From contig CALUXV010000014.1 in NCBI GenBank assembly GCA_944324835.1, positions 1 through 38,791 of the forward strand: 38,791 nucleotides of DNA. The letters run 5' to 3'. Origin of the DNA: Candidatus Gastranaerophilales bacterium (GTDB lineage: Bacteria; Cyanobacteriota; Vampirovibrionia; Gastranaerophilales; Gastranaerophilaceae). The notes below the pieces were generated by a model. That model saw nothing but the letters and a program-made list of their open reading frames with translations, ran no database searches and was not told the DNA's origin. Of this stretch, positions 1-7,740 are shown in pieces. Position 1 is the stretch's first letter. Each line of letters opens with the position of its first letter. The position numbers and the translations under genes are program-made.

Positions 1-44
1 AAAATGTATATATTACGTAATTCGGTGACAAAAATTTATCAAAA

Positions 45-105
45 AAGCTGTAGGGTGGGCAAAGCGTTAGCGTGCCCGCCGAATTATTCAAAATTCAAAT
101 TATTA
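45..105 (+). repeat. Extragenic palindromic repeat, copy 1
   Basis: This 61-bp unit is repeated at 176-236 with two differences. Its core is a hairpin with arms GGTGGGCA and TGCCCACC (one arm mismatched in this copy). A third copy lies inverted at 32479-32523. It looks like a REP/MITE-like intergenic repeat. Confidence 0.85.
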
Positions 106-175
106 ATCTTATTCTTATCATCAAAATTACACCAATCTTTTTGATAAAAACCTGATTTAACAAATTTTTTGAAAG

Positions 176-236
176 AAGCTGTAGGGTGGGCAAAGCGTTA
201 GCGTGCCCACCAAATTATTCAAAATTCAAATTATTA
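176..236 (+). repeat. Extragenic palindromic repeat, copy 2
   Basis: This is the second direct copy of the unit at 45-105. Its palindrome GGTGGGCA/TGCCCACC is fully paired here. The conserved tail of about 25 nt after the hairpin shows that the repeat unit is longer than the hairpin. Confidence 0.85.
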
Positions 237-558
237 GATTTTCTTAATCACTTAGTCACTCCATTACTTGTTTAGAGAGATTCTTCGGCTAAAGCCTCAG
301 AATGACGGGAAACAGTCATTGCGAGCGATAGCGTGGCAATCTATTTTCAGTGATTAGTGAACAGTGAAGAGTGAGGAGATTTACAGTCGTCCTGAACGTA
401 TGTGAAGGACCGCATTGTTGAACACTTCGGAATTTCTTAATCACTTATAAAAATATTTGTCAACCTGAATTTATTTCATCTATTCACTCCTCACTACTCA
501 CTATTCACCTGAAATAGATTACTTCACTTCGTTCGTAATGACGAAAAAACATTTCCCC

Positions 559-1548
559 CTAATCTCTTGTCAAATACGCATAAGCCGTTTTTATACTATC
601 CTCAAGCGTATGCTCAGGATTCCAGCCGAGAATTGTTTTCGCTTTTGTATTATCGGCAACCAGTGATGCCGGATCGCCTTCTCTTCTTGGCATCATATTA
701 ACCGGAATATTTTTACCCGTAACTTTTTCACAGGCAGAGAATACTTCTTTTACGGTATCACCGTTTTTTGTACCCAAATTAAAATAGTTTGTTTCTCCGC
801 CTTTTGCAAGATATTCCAATGCCAGAATATGTGCCTGTGCTAAATCTTCTACATTTATATAATCTCTGACACAGGTACCGTCTTTTGTCGGGTAATCATT
901 ACCGTACATTTCAAAAGTTTTGCCGCCTGATAGCGTTGATTTCAAGATATTTGGTATCAGGTGAGTTTCAGGGTTGTGCCATTCTCCTACTCTTGTTTTA
1001 GAATCTGCACCTGCAACATTAAAATAACGGAGTCTTACACTTCTTAAATCATACGCTTTTGAATAATCGTCCATTATTTTTTCAACCATTAATTTGCTGT
1101 TTCCGTAAGGATTTATAGGGTTTTGAGGATGGTTTTCATCAATCGGAATATATTCAGGTTCGCCGTAAGTTGCGGCGGTAGATGAGAATACAATCTTTTT
1201 GACATCGTGAGACATCATAGCATTTAGCAAATTCAATGTCCCGTATACGTTGTTATAATAGTATTTTTGAGGCTCTCTTACAGATTCGCCGACAAGAGAT
1301 AGTGCCGCAAAATGGACAACTGCATCAATTTTATATTTATCAAAAACAGAATTTATATCTTCAAGATTTTTTAGGTCACCTTTGACAAACTCAACTTTCC
1401 CTTCTTTTTGTATAGTTTCAACAGTTTCGATATGACCTGTTTCCAGACTGTCAAAAATAACAACATCAAAACCTTTATTTAAGAGAGCCAAAACACAATG
1501 GCTTCCGATATATCCTGCTCCGCCTGTTACTAATATAAAATTACTCAT
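559..1548 (-). CDS. galE: UDP-glucose 4-epimerase
   Basis: GalE interconverts UDP-glucose and UDP-galactose in the cytoplasm and supplies galactose for surface glycans or the Leloir pathway. The 329-aa protein is a full-length extended SDR. The NAD-binding glycine motif GGAGYIGSH is at residues 8-16, a serine/threonine stretch (FSSTAATYG) lies near residue 121, and the catalytic YGNSK (YxxxK) is at about 148-152. The C-terminal half has the typical substrate-binding segments (RYFNVAGAD, CVRDYINVEDLAQAH, NLGTKNG). It appears monocistronic, reading left from a 216-bp gap shared with a divergent gene. The ATG at 1548 is well placed for the Rossmann fold. Confidence in the family is very high; epimerase specificity rests on overall similarity. 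Confidence 0.95.
   Translation of the reverse strand: MSNFILVTGGAGYIGSHCVLALLNKGFDVVIFDSLETGHIETVETIQKEGKVEFVKGDLKNLEDINSVFDKYKIDAVVHFAALSLVGESVREPQKYYYNNVYGTLNLLNAMMSHDVKKIVFSSTAATYGEPEYIPIDENHPQNPINPYGNSKLMVEKIMDDYSKAYDLRSVRLRYFNVAGADSKTRVGEWHNPETHLIPNILKSTLSGGKTFEMYGNDYPTKDGTCVRDYINVEDLAQAHILALEYLAKGGETNYFNLGTKNGDTVKEVFSACEKVTGKNIPVNMMPRREGDPASLVADNTKAKTILGWNPEHTLEDSIKTAYAYLTRD
654..671. other. Placeholder for coding-strand palindrome inside galE: none asserted
   Basis: No independent feature is asserted here; the only palindrome of note upstream of galE is the hairpin listed at 1654-1671. Confidence 0.05.
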
Positions 1549-1653
1549 TATGATTTCTTATCCTCGTTAATATTCAATAACATATAATTATTTTACACTA
1601 AATAAAAGATTATTTAATACTTAAACATAATTTCAAAACACATAAATATAGAT

Positions 1654-1671
1654 GGTAGACTGAAGTCTACC
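1654..1671. repeat. Short perfect hairpin between galE and the next gene
   Basis: GGTAGAC and GTCTACC form a 7-bp stem around a TGAA tetraloop, in the divergent gap between galE and the gene at 1765. It could be a small extragenic palindrome or an operator. No T-run follows, so a terminator is unlikely. Confidence 0.5.
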
Positions 1672-1764
1672 CTACTACTACTCTATTTTTTATTTCTCAT
1701 TTATATCGCTGATTTTATTTATTGAGTCAATTCGTATAATAATTTTTAACTTGGAGAGGCAATA

Positions 1765-2784
1765 ATGAATATAGGTACATTTACGAGTAGTGTAAATAAT
1801 AGTACAAATTCTATATTAACCAGTAACATTTACAAAGATTATACTAATAAAGCTGATAATACATTATTATCAGCAAATGTTTTTGCGGATATATATGAAT
1901 CTCAAATATCTTCAGAACAATATCAAAATTTATCGGACTATGAACAAATAATGCATGCCGGAAATACTCAATTAGAGACTCTCAAGAATTCTTTTATGAA
2001 CAGAGACTATAACTGTCCGCAGGATCATACTTATTATGAATTTACATTTGCTAATCTATTATTAGAAAAAATACCATCAAAAGAGTCTCTTTTAAACATG
2101 ACTAGAGATGAATTCAATGGTATTATAAACAATATTAAAACAGAATTTTCAAATATTAATCATAGCGAGAAATATAAAGAATTTGAACAGGACTGGCATA
2201 ATGCATATATCAAAGGGCGTCTGGAATATACCGGGTGTAAAGACGAAAAAGAATTAGAAATTTTTAATAATTTGGTTACAAACGTTGATGGGTTATACCA
2301 TATAGATACAAGAGAAGAGTTGGAATATTATATTTCCGTACAGGCCGCCTCTGGCTATAATGCCGTTTTTCAAGCTGTTTATCCGCCTAATGGACAAATA
2401 CAATATATTGACGACCCAAGATTTCCGAATATAAGTGAAACTTTATCTCAACTAAGCATGGAAGAGTTGGCTCAATGGGATTTTATCGAGAAAAAAACTC
2501 CTTATAACTATTCATCCTTTGATAGCTTAAAATCATTGAAGAATTTTATTAGCGGAACAATTTTAACAAGTGATAATTTAAGTGCAGATTTAAAAGGTAA
2601 TTGGTCATCATTTTATAACCTTTCTGAACAATATGCAGACAAAATTCTTGCAAAATGTGAGGAAATTGACTCAAAAATGTATGAAGAACTTTTAGAGAAT
2701 GAACCTAAAGAAAAGGCTGTTCATAAAAATAATTATAATATTATAAACTTTAACCAACAAAAAATTAATCAATATATTGCATAG
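1765..2784 (+). CDS. Hypothetical protein, unrecognised
   Basis: I do not recognise this 339-aa protein. The N-terminal 50 residues are rich in Asn, Ser and Thr. The rest is acidic and mostly helical in character, with aromatic-rich stretches (YYEFTFANLL, EYYISVQAASGYNAVFQAVYPPNG). I see no signal peptide, membrane segment or nucleotide-binding motif. The ATG at 1765 follows a good Shine-Dalgarno (GGAG) at about 9 nt, and a TATAAT box at 1735-1740 lies shortly before it, so it is probably a real single-gene unit. A hairpin at 2806-2833 lies just downstream. Its neighbours give no functional hint; it is probably lineage-restricted. Confidence 0.75.
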   Translation: MNIGTFTSSVNNSTNSILTSNIYKDYTNKADNTLLSANVFADIYESQISSEQYQNLSDYEQIMHAGNTQLETLKNSFMNRDYNCPQDHTYYEFTFANLLLEKIPSKESLLNMTRDEFNGIINNIKTEFSNINHSEKYKEFEQDWHNAYIKGRLEYTGCKDEKELEIFNNLVTNVDGLYHIDTREELEYYISVQAASGYNAVFQAVYPPNGQIQYIDDPRFPNISETLSQLSMEELAQWDFIEKKTPYNYSSFDSLKSLKNFISGTILTSDNLSADLKGNWSSFYNLSEQYADKILAKCEEIDSKMYEELLENEPKEKAVHKNNYNIINFNQQKINQYIA

Positions 2785-2805
2785 TTATTAGTAATTAGCC
2801 TGTAG

Positions 2806-2833
2806 GTTGTGGTAAATTAAAATTCACCACAAC
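2806..2833. terminator. Possible hairpin terminator
   Basis: GTTGTGGT pairs with ACCACAAC, with a partly paired interior. It lies 22 nt after the stop of the 339-aa gene. No T-run follows on the + strand, so its role as a terminator is uncertain. Confidence 0.35.
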
Positions 2834-2865
2834 AAAAATGTTTCAAATGAACTTAAATGTTAAAT

Positions 2866-2894
2866 GATGGGGTAAATCCCAGATTTACCCCATC
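2866..2894. repeat. Perfect 12-bp hairpin containing the GGGGTAAAT motif
   Basis: GATGGGGTAAAT and ATTTACCCCATC form a perfect 12-bp stem with a 5-nt loop. The GGGGTAAAT word recurs in inverted form at 2980-3006 and in other intergenic regions (30078-30101, 32408-32459). Confidence 0.7.
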
Positions 2895-2996
2895 CTACTT
2901 TTCTCTACCAATGAGATTCTTCACATTCGTTCAGAATGACCATATATTTGGTAGGCGCAAATTTAATTCAAACACATTTACCCCTATTTACCCCAT

Positions 2997-3725
2997 TTAC
3001 CCCTTTACCCAGTATTTGTCGAGCCATTTAGTAGGGAGAATCATTCTGAATCCCATTTTACCGAAGTAGCCTTTGTATGCTTGTTCAGGGTTCGGTTTTC
3101 CGTGGAAAATTACAATTTTTGCTTCTTCAGGGTCTCTCGGCACTTTGAACCAGCAAAGCGGGAACTTATGCAGACAGCAGCGCTTAAAACTTACACACCA
3201 GTCAGGATTCCAGTATTTCAAAATTCCCTTTTCAAACATTTCATAGGTCAAAAATGCTTGTTCGTTTTGGAAATGCTTTCTGACAGCAGGCCCCAATTGA
3301 TTAAAATGTGTCAAAACTTCCGGGTGTTTGCCGATTTCAAATCTGAATACGGAGGAATTCCCGATAATATCATTCGGAAAATCCCAGTCTTTTATTATTA
3401 AGAACTCGCCTTCTTCTTCAAAGAACGGATCTAAACTCTGGCGAATTACTATATCTAAATCCAAAAATAATGCTGTACCTTTTAAATCTGAGAGTTCTTT
3501 ATTGAACACGGTTAATTTTTTCCACATTCTGTCAGGAATACCATCTTCGCAAAGAGGCGGGATTGGTCTTATTTCAACATTCGGGTTTATACCTTCTCCG
3601 TTATCGGTAAAACAAACAAATCTGTGAGGAATTGTTATATTTTTTTCAACCATTTCATAAAGCCGGTTAACATACCCTGCATCAAACTTGTCTCCCCACT
3701 TCATACAGATGATATTCTTATCCAT
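2997..3725 (-). CDS. Glycosyltransferase-like protein
   Basis: This 242-aa protein resembles small GT-A fold (nucleotide-diphospho-sugar) transferases. An acidic DxD-type motif (LFLDLDIVI, near residue 95) would bind the metal and sugar nucleotide. Further segments are CFTDNGEGINPNVEIRPIP near the N-terminus, a WDFPNDIIGNSSVFRF stretch after the DxD, and a C-terminal IVIFHGKPNP that resembles the HG-x-KP ending seen in GT8-like enzymes. The substrate cannot be read from sequence. It starts at an ATG after an AGGAGAGAG-like ribosome site and stands alone, pointing at the G/C-rich repeats at 2866-3006. It could act on surface polysaccharide or LPS. Confidence 0.75.
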   Translation of the reverse strand: MDKNIICMKWGDKFDAGYVNRLYEMVEKNITIPHRFVCFTDNGEGINPNVEIRPIPPLCEDGIPDRMWKKLTVFNKELSDLKGTALFLDLDIVIRQSLDPFFEEEGEFLIIKDWDFPNDIIGNSSVFRFEIGKHPEVLTHFNQLGPAVRKHFQNEQAFLTYEMFEKGILKYWNPDWCVSFKRCCLHKFPLCWFKVPRDPEEAKIVIFHGKPNPEQAYKGYFGKMGFRMILPTKWLDKYWVKG

Positions 3726-3892
3726 AAACTCTCTCCTAAAAAGTAATTACAAATTAATTATAACATCAAATCCTACTGTTAACATAAAATGTGACAATGC
3801 TTTACGTTTTATAAACGTTTATAAAATATATTTATATAAAAATAGCAAAAAATTTTTTTAGATGATTTTATACAAAAAAAGGCAGGTGTTTT

Positions 3893-4489
3893 ATGACAAT
3901 AAATTTTACAGGTGCAGCAAAGATTCAGTATCAATCACCAAAACAATTTGAAAAAACAATTCAAAATTTACGTGCAAAAGAAGTTTGTCCATTCCCGAAA
4001 TATTGTTTTCATAATAAAGTAACATCTAATAAACCAATGTTTTCTCAATACGCAAATACCTGTTCAATATTGGATATAAACGATACTATGGTACATTTAT
4101 CCCCGGAAACAAGAACTCATGATTTAATGAAAAAAATTACCAACCTTATAAAAAAAGAAAAAGATGAAAAAGGTGATGTTACGGCATTTATTATCGGGGG
4201 ACAAAATAACGATACAAAGAGTTTTGATTTATTTAATGATATAGGAAATGTTTTAGATAAAGAAGGTATTGATTTTAGTATGATTTGCGGCAAAAATGAA
4301 AAATCCAGAAAAGGGCGTGATGCACTTTTAAAAAATGGCGATACTTTCATTTTTACACAAGAAAATAATCCACAGATGAGTAATTTTATTGAAGAAAATA
4401 AATCATTAACAGGTGACGGCTTAAAAAAAGTATTTGAATTATTTTATGATATTGTTGATTTCTCTCCAAAACATAAAATAATTAAATAA
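3893..4489 (+). CDS. Hypothetical protein with INFTG N-terminus
   Basis: I do not recognise this 198-aa protein. It begins MTINFTGAAKI, a style I associate (from memory) with lineage-restricted Gastranaerophilales proteins. The middle has an alternating hydrophobic pattern suggesting a small alpha/beta domain (DVTAFIIGGQNND, then GIDFSMICGKNE and GDTFIFTQENN), but no catalytic motif stands out. There are three cysteines near the N-terminus (VCPFPKYCFHN and NTCS). There is no signal peptide. It converges on the FlhA-domain gene, with only two bases between their stop codons. Confidence 0.7.
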   Translation: MTINFTGAAKIQYQSPKQFEKTIQNLRAKEVCPFPKYCFHNKVTSNKPMFSQYANTCSILDINDTMVHLSPETRTHDLMKKITNLIKKEKDEKGDVTAFIIGGQNNDTKSFDLFNDIGNVLDKEGIDFSMICGKNEKSRKGRDALLKNGDTFIFTQENNPQMSNFIEENKSLTGDGLKKVFELFYDIVDFSPKHKIIK

Positions 4490-4491
4490 TT

Positions 4492-5955
4492 TTATAAAAC
4501 ATCAACTATTTTAATAGGACAGTCACAATTAATTTCTTCATGTGCAACAACTGTCAGGTTGTTTATGAACTCAGAGAAAATAGAGAATGTCATATGTCTG
4601 ATTTCCATTGGAACAATTAATAAGATATCTTCAATCTCATTTTCATCTGCAATTTTTTTCAAGCGCTTTGCAAGTTTTCCTGCAATTTTACCGTCAACTT
4701 TTATGACTGTTTCATCGTCAGATTCTGTTAATTTAAACATAGTATCCAAAGTATCAGCAGAAAACTCAATTGCTTTAATTTCAGAACCTTTTGACGCAAT
4801 ATCTTTTGAAATATATTTAGCAAGCGATAATCTTATCTTATCCAATAAACCATCTTTTGACGGCTCATCTGAAAAATCATTTATTTTTTCAAATATATAA
4901 TCAATATCTTTAATAGAAACACGTTCTCTAATTAAATTTATAATAATATACTTTAATTCTGATAAAGTTAGAAAATCAGGTATAATATTATTTACTAAGA
5001 AAGAATTTCTTTTTTCAACAAGAGAAATATACCTGTTAATATCGCCGTAATCCAATATTTCAGAAACATATTTTATGCCGACAAACTCAATTGCCCTTGC
5101 AATATATTCAATAGGAGTCCATCCTACAGTCCAGAAATTTTCCGTTTCTTCATTAGGAATCCACCAGATTTCTTTTTCGGTAATAACATCTTTTGAAACT
5201 ATTGTTCCTTTCGGTTTTCTTGATAAATGTAATTCGTCTTTAAAAAATGCTCTATGCTCAGGTACAGCTATTGTATGATAAACATTTAATGAATGAACAT
5301 TAATTGAAAATTCATACGGTTCTAATGATTCATCATCGAGAAATACCATTCTTGGCAATACATAGCCCAATTCATCCGTTAATTTTTGACGCAATTTTAC
5401 TGTTTCAGATAGTAAATCATCTTCTGAATCAGGGCTTACAAACTCTATTAATTCTTCACTTAAATTAACTGTAAATTTTTCTTCGCCGATTCGAGAATAC
5501 ATTATTCCCGGAGATAATTCTCTTGTTAGATTTTGTTTTAATTTATCAAGTTTCTCTATTTCTCTTGACATTTGATTATTTAATGCGCTTCTTTGAGATA
5601 ATTCTTCTTTCTCAAGATTTGATTTTATTTCCGCAATTTTTTGTTTTTGCTCTCTAATCTTTGATGTAATTTCCTTACAGGATTCATAAGGTGTAAGATT
5701 TGCAGAAAGCATTTTTTCCATTTGTGATTTAAAATTATTTACTTTCACAATCTTATCAAAATCTTCTGTATCATCAGTTGTTTCTTTATCGCGCATAAAT
5801 ATACAGTTATATTGATACTCATCATCAGATTCAACCTCATGCATAGTATATAAATCCCAACCAGCATCAGACATCTCATTTAGTAAATCTTCAAGCAATT
5901 GTTTATCATCTGTAGGAACAGATTTGATTACATATTCCATTTTTCTATTAAACAT
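4492..5955 (-). CDS. DUF4177-like domain fused to FlhA/FHIPEP cytoplasmic domain
   Basis: The 487-aa soluble protein has three parts. Residues 6-57 look like a DUF4177-type domain (start EYVIKSVP, then DAGWDLYTMHEVE and a closing CIFMR). Residues of about 80-145 are a charged coiled coil. Residues of about 150-480 match the C-terminal cytoplasmic domain of FlhA/FHIPEP: LTDELGYVLPRMVFLDD, then WWIPNEETENFWTVGWTPIEYIA, IPDFLTLSELKYIIINLIRE and a VVAHEEI segment. No membrane segments are present, although canonical FlhA has an N-terminal membrane domain of about 300 residues. FlhA-C is the docking platform of flagellar/type III export for chaperone-substrate complexes. Here the gene overlaps the phosphorylase gene by 8 bp and ends the bamA cluster. 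The role is unknown; an adaptor for export or a repurposed scaffold are both possible. Confidence 0.75.
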   Translation of the reverse strand: MFNRKMEYVIKSVPTDDKQLLEDLLNEMSDAGWDLYTMHEVESDDEYQYNCIFMRDKETTDDTEDFDKIVKVNNFKSQMEKMLSANLTPYESCKEITSKIREQKQKIAEIKSNLEKEELSQRSALNNQMSREIEKLDKLKQNLTRELSPGIMYSRIGEEKFTVNLSEELIEFVSPDSEDDLLSETVKLRQKLTDELGYVLPRMVFLDDESLEPYEFSINVHSLNVYHTIAVPEHRAFFKDELHLSRKPKGTIVSKDVITEKEIWWIPNEETENFWTVGWTPIEYIARAIEFVGIKYVSEILDYGDINRYISLVEKRNSFLVNNIIPDFLTLSELKYIIINLIRERVSIKDIDYIFEKINDFSDEPSKDGLLDKIRLSLAKYISKDIASKGSEIKAIEFSADTLDTMFKLTESDDETVIKVDGKIAGKLAKRLKKIADENEIEDILLIVPMEIRHMTFSIFSEFINNLTVVAHEEINCDCPIKIVDVL

Positions 5956-7270
5956 TTTGGTCGTCCCTTACTACTTTGTATATTATATTTTTATGCGCTT
6001 CTTGATTATCAGAAATGCTAAATGCATTATAACAATATTCTTTAACAAGTTCAATTTCTTCATGCTTATTCGCATAAATCGTAAATAGAGTATCTCCTTC
6101 AAAAACTTGTTCTCCAGTTTTCTTGTTTAAATATATTCCTGTACTTTTATCTATCTCTTCATTCTTCTTAGTTCTTATAGCATTCAATAGCTTACAGGCA
6201 TAAGCAATTTTATATCCGTCAATTCTATTTATAAATCCGGACTTATTTGCACTGCAAGATATTTTATATCTTGGAAGTTCAAAGATATCATACGAATCAA
6301 TAACTTTGCTGTTTCCTTTTTGTTTTTGTATTAATTCTCTAAATTTTTCAAGAGCAGCACCCGATGAAACTAAATATTTAAGATATTCTTTTGCTTGTTC
6401 AACGGAATCATAACGTTTTAAATTTATAAGCGCAATCGCCGCAAATTCATAAGTTAAATCGGCTAAATCACTTTCTTGATTTTTTCCTTTTAAAAATTCA
6501 ATTGCTTCAATTACTTCAATCGCATTCCCAATTGAACGCCCTAAAGGTTCATCCATAGAAGTTATAACCGTTGTAATTGATTTATTTAATTTTTTCCCGA
6601 CATTTACAATAAGACGTGCTAATTTTTCAGCATCTTCTGTAGTTTTTAAGGATGCACCTGAACCATATTTTATATCTATAATTATATTTCCGGCTCCTGT
6701 TGCAACTTTTTTTGCAATAACAGAAGCAGCAATAAGCGGAATAGAATCCATTATACTCGTTGTATATTTAATCGCCTGTAAGGTTCTATTTGCAGGTGCA
6801 ATATTATGAATATTAGAAGATACTGCAACTCCGATTTTTTTTAACTGTCTTATCATATCCGATATTGCAAGCCCTGTACTAAAACCGGGAATAGACTTTA
6901 GTTTATCTATGGTCCCTCCCGTATAACCAAGACCAGGCCCCAAAAGTTTAATAATTGGGATTCCGGCAGAAACTAATAAAGGTATCAACGTTATACTCAC
7001 TTTATCACCAACACCGCCGGTTGAATGGATATCAACAATTTTTGGGGTTAATTCTTCAAAGTTTACGATATCTCCGGATTGAATTAACGCATCAGTTAAA
7101 TAGACTGTTTCGTTTTCAGTTAATCCTTGAAAATACACAGCCATCAGCCAGGCACTAATTTGATAATCCGCAGAAGAATTATTCATTAGTGTATCAATAA
7201 TAAAATTTATTTCTTCTTTAGTATGTTCCTGACCGAGTTTTTTCTTTTCAATTAATTCTAAAATTTTCAA
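5948..7270 (-). CDS. deoA: Pyrimidine-nucleoside (thymidine) phosphorylase
   Basis: This enzyme cleaves thymidine/uridine-type nucleosides with phosphate in pyrimidine salvage. The 440-aa length equals that of typical DeoA. The family signature region is clear: DIHSTGGVGDKVS at about residues 87-99 and LLGPGLGYTGGTIDKLKSIPGF at about 116-137, followed by KKVATGAGNIIIDIKYGSGA. The C-terminal domain has the usual YKIAYACKLLNAIRTKK and GEQVFEGDTLFTIYA segments. The start is TTG at 7270, two bases after the upstream gene's stop, with a weak AAGG; no in-frame ATG fits better. It overlaps the next gene by 8 bp, implying translational coupling. Thymidine versus broader pyrimidine specificity cannot be settled. 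A uridine phosphorylase is also encoded at 24083. Confidence 0.93.
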   Translation of the reverse strand: MKILELIEKKKLGQEHTKEEINFIIDTLMNNSSADYQISAWLMAVYFQGLTENETVYLTDALIQSGDIVNFEELTPKIVDIHSTGGVGDKVSITLIPLLVSAGIPIIKLLGPGLGYTGGTIDKLKSIPGFSTGLAISDMIRQLKKIGVAVSSNIHNIAPANRTLQAIKYTTSIMDSIPLIAASVIAKKVATGAGNIIIDIKYGSGASLKTTEDAEKLARLIVNVGKKLNKSITTVITSMDEPLGRSIGNAIEVIEAIEFLKGKNQESDLADLTYEFAAIALINLKRYDSVEQAKEYLKYLVSSGAALEKFRELIQKQKGNSKVIDSYDIFELPRYKISCSANKSGFINRIDGYKIAYACKLLNAIRTKKNEEIDKSTGIYLNKKTGEQVFEGDTLFTIYANKHEEIELVKEYCYNAFSISDNQEAHKNIIYKVVRDDQNV

Positions 7271-7272
7271 AA

Positions 7273-7722
7273 TTATTTGCTGCCTTTTAATCTTTCAATA
7301 ACCAAATTAGTAATATCCATACCGCCTACAAAAACCGCTCTATCACTTATAACCGCAGTTAATTTATGCTCAACCATGATATCATTAGCTGCAGCTTTTA
7401 TTTTTTCAAATATTTCATTTTCGCTTTTTGCCTTTAATTTTAAATAAGCAGTTTCTTTTGCTTTAAAATCGTTTGCAACTTTATCTTGGAAATTTTTCTT
7501 TTGAATTGGGGTATCTATAGCTTTATATTCTTTTTCTTTATCAACAAGATATTGTTGTAATTCAAGTGCTTTAGAATCAAGTGATTTCATAGTATCTCTT
7601 GCAAACGGTGTTGATTCAACTACTCTTTGATAATCAATATAACCTAATCCTTCTGCCAACGCTATATTTGTAGTAGTAAATGCCATTAAAAAGGTGATTG
7701 CTAAAATTTTTAATTTTTTCAT
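7273..7722 (-). CDS. OmpH/Skp-family periplasmic chaperone
   Basis: The 149-aa protein has a signal peptide (lysine-rich start, hydrophobic core, cleavage near ALAEG at about residue 24). The OmpH core follows: GYIDYQRVVESTPFARDTMKSL, a charged helical hairpin of about 80 residues, and the closing AVISDRAVFVGGMDITNLVIERL, a typical OmpH/Skp C-terminal strand. Skp proteins hold unfolded outer-membrane proteins for the BAM complex. Its place 18 bp after the bamA gene fits that role exactly. The ATG at 7722 follows GGAG at 7 nt. Confidence is high for the family; chaperone function is inferred from family and context. Confidence 0.92.
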   Translation of the reverse strand: MKKLKILAITFLMAFTTTNIALAEGLGYIDYQRVVESTPFARDTMKSLDSKALELQQYLVDKEKEYKAIDTPIQKKNFQDKVANDFKAKETAYLKLKAKSENEIFEKIKAAANDIMVEHKLTAVISDRAVFVGGMDITNLVIERLKGSK

Positions 7723-7740
7723 AATATTTCTCCTTAATTA

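Larger units (their letters stand above)
1..558. other. Intergenic region with dispersed repeats, no gene seen
   Basis: I see no credible coding region here. The stretch holds two copies of an extragenic palindromic repeat (45-105 and 176-236) and shorter dispersed repeat fragments of the type 'agaatgacgg', 'tagcgtggcaatct' and 'cacttcgttcgtaatgacg'. Related fragments recur near 2920, 19860 and 20280. No terminator with a clear T-run was found downstream of the leftward galE. Confidence 0.7.

Noticed and set aside
654-671. Feature entry at this position
   Set aside because: Entered with near-zero confidence and to be ignored; the real hairpin is at 1654-1671, outside galE.
2857-3069. 70-aa plus-strand frame before the glycosyltransferase-like gene
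   Set aside because: It translates repeat DNA (hairpin and CCCC-ATTTA tracts) and overlaps the end of the opposite-strand gene.
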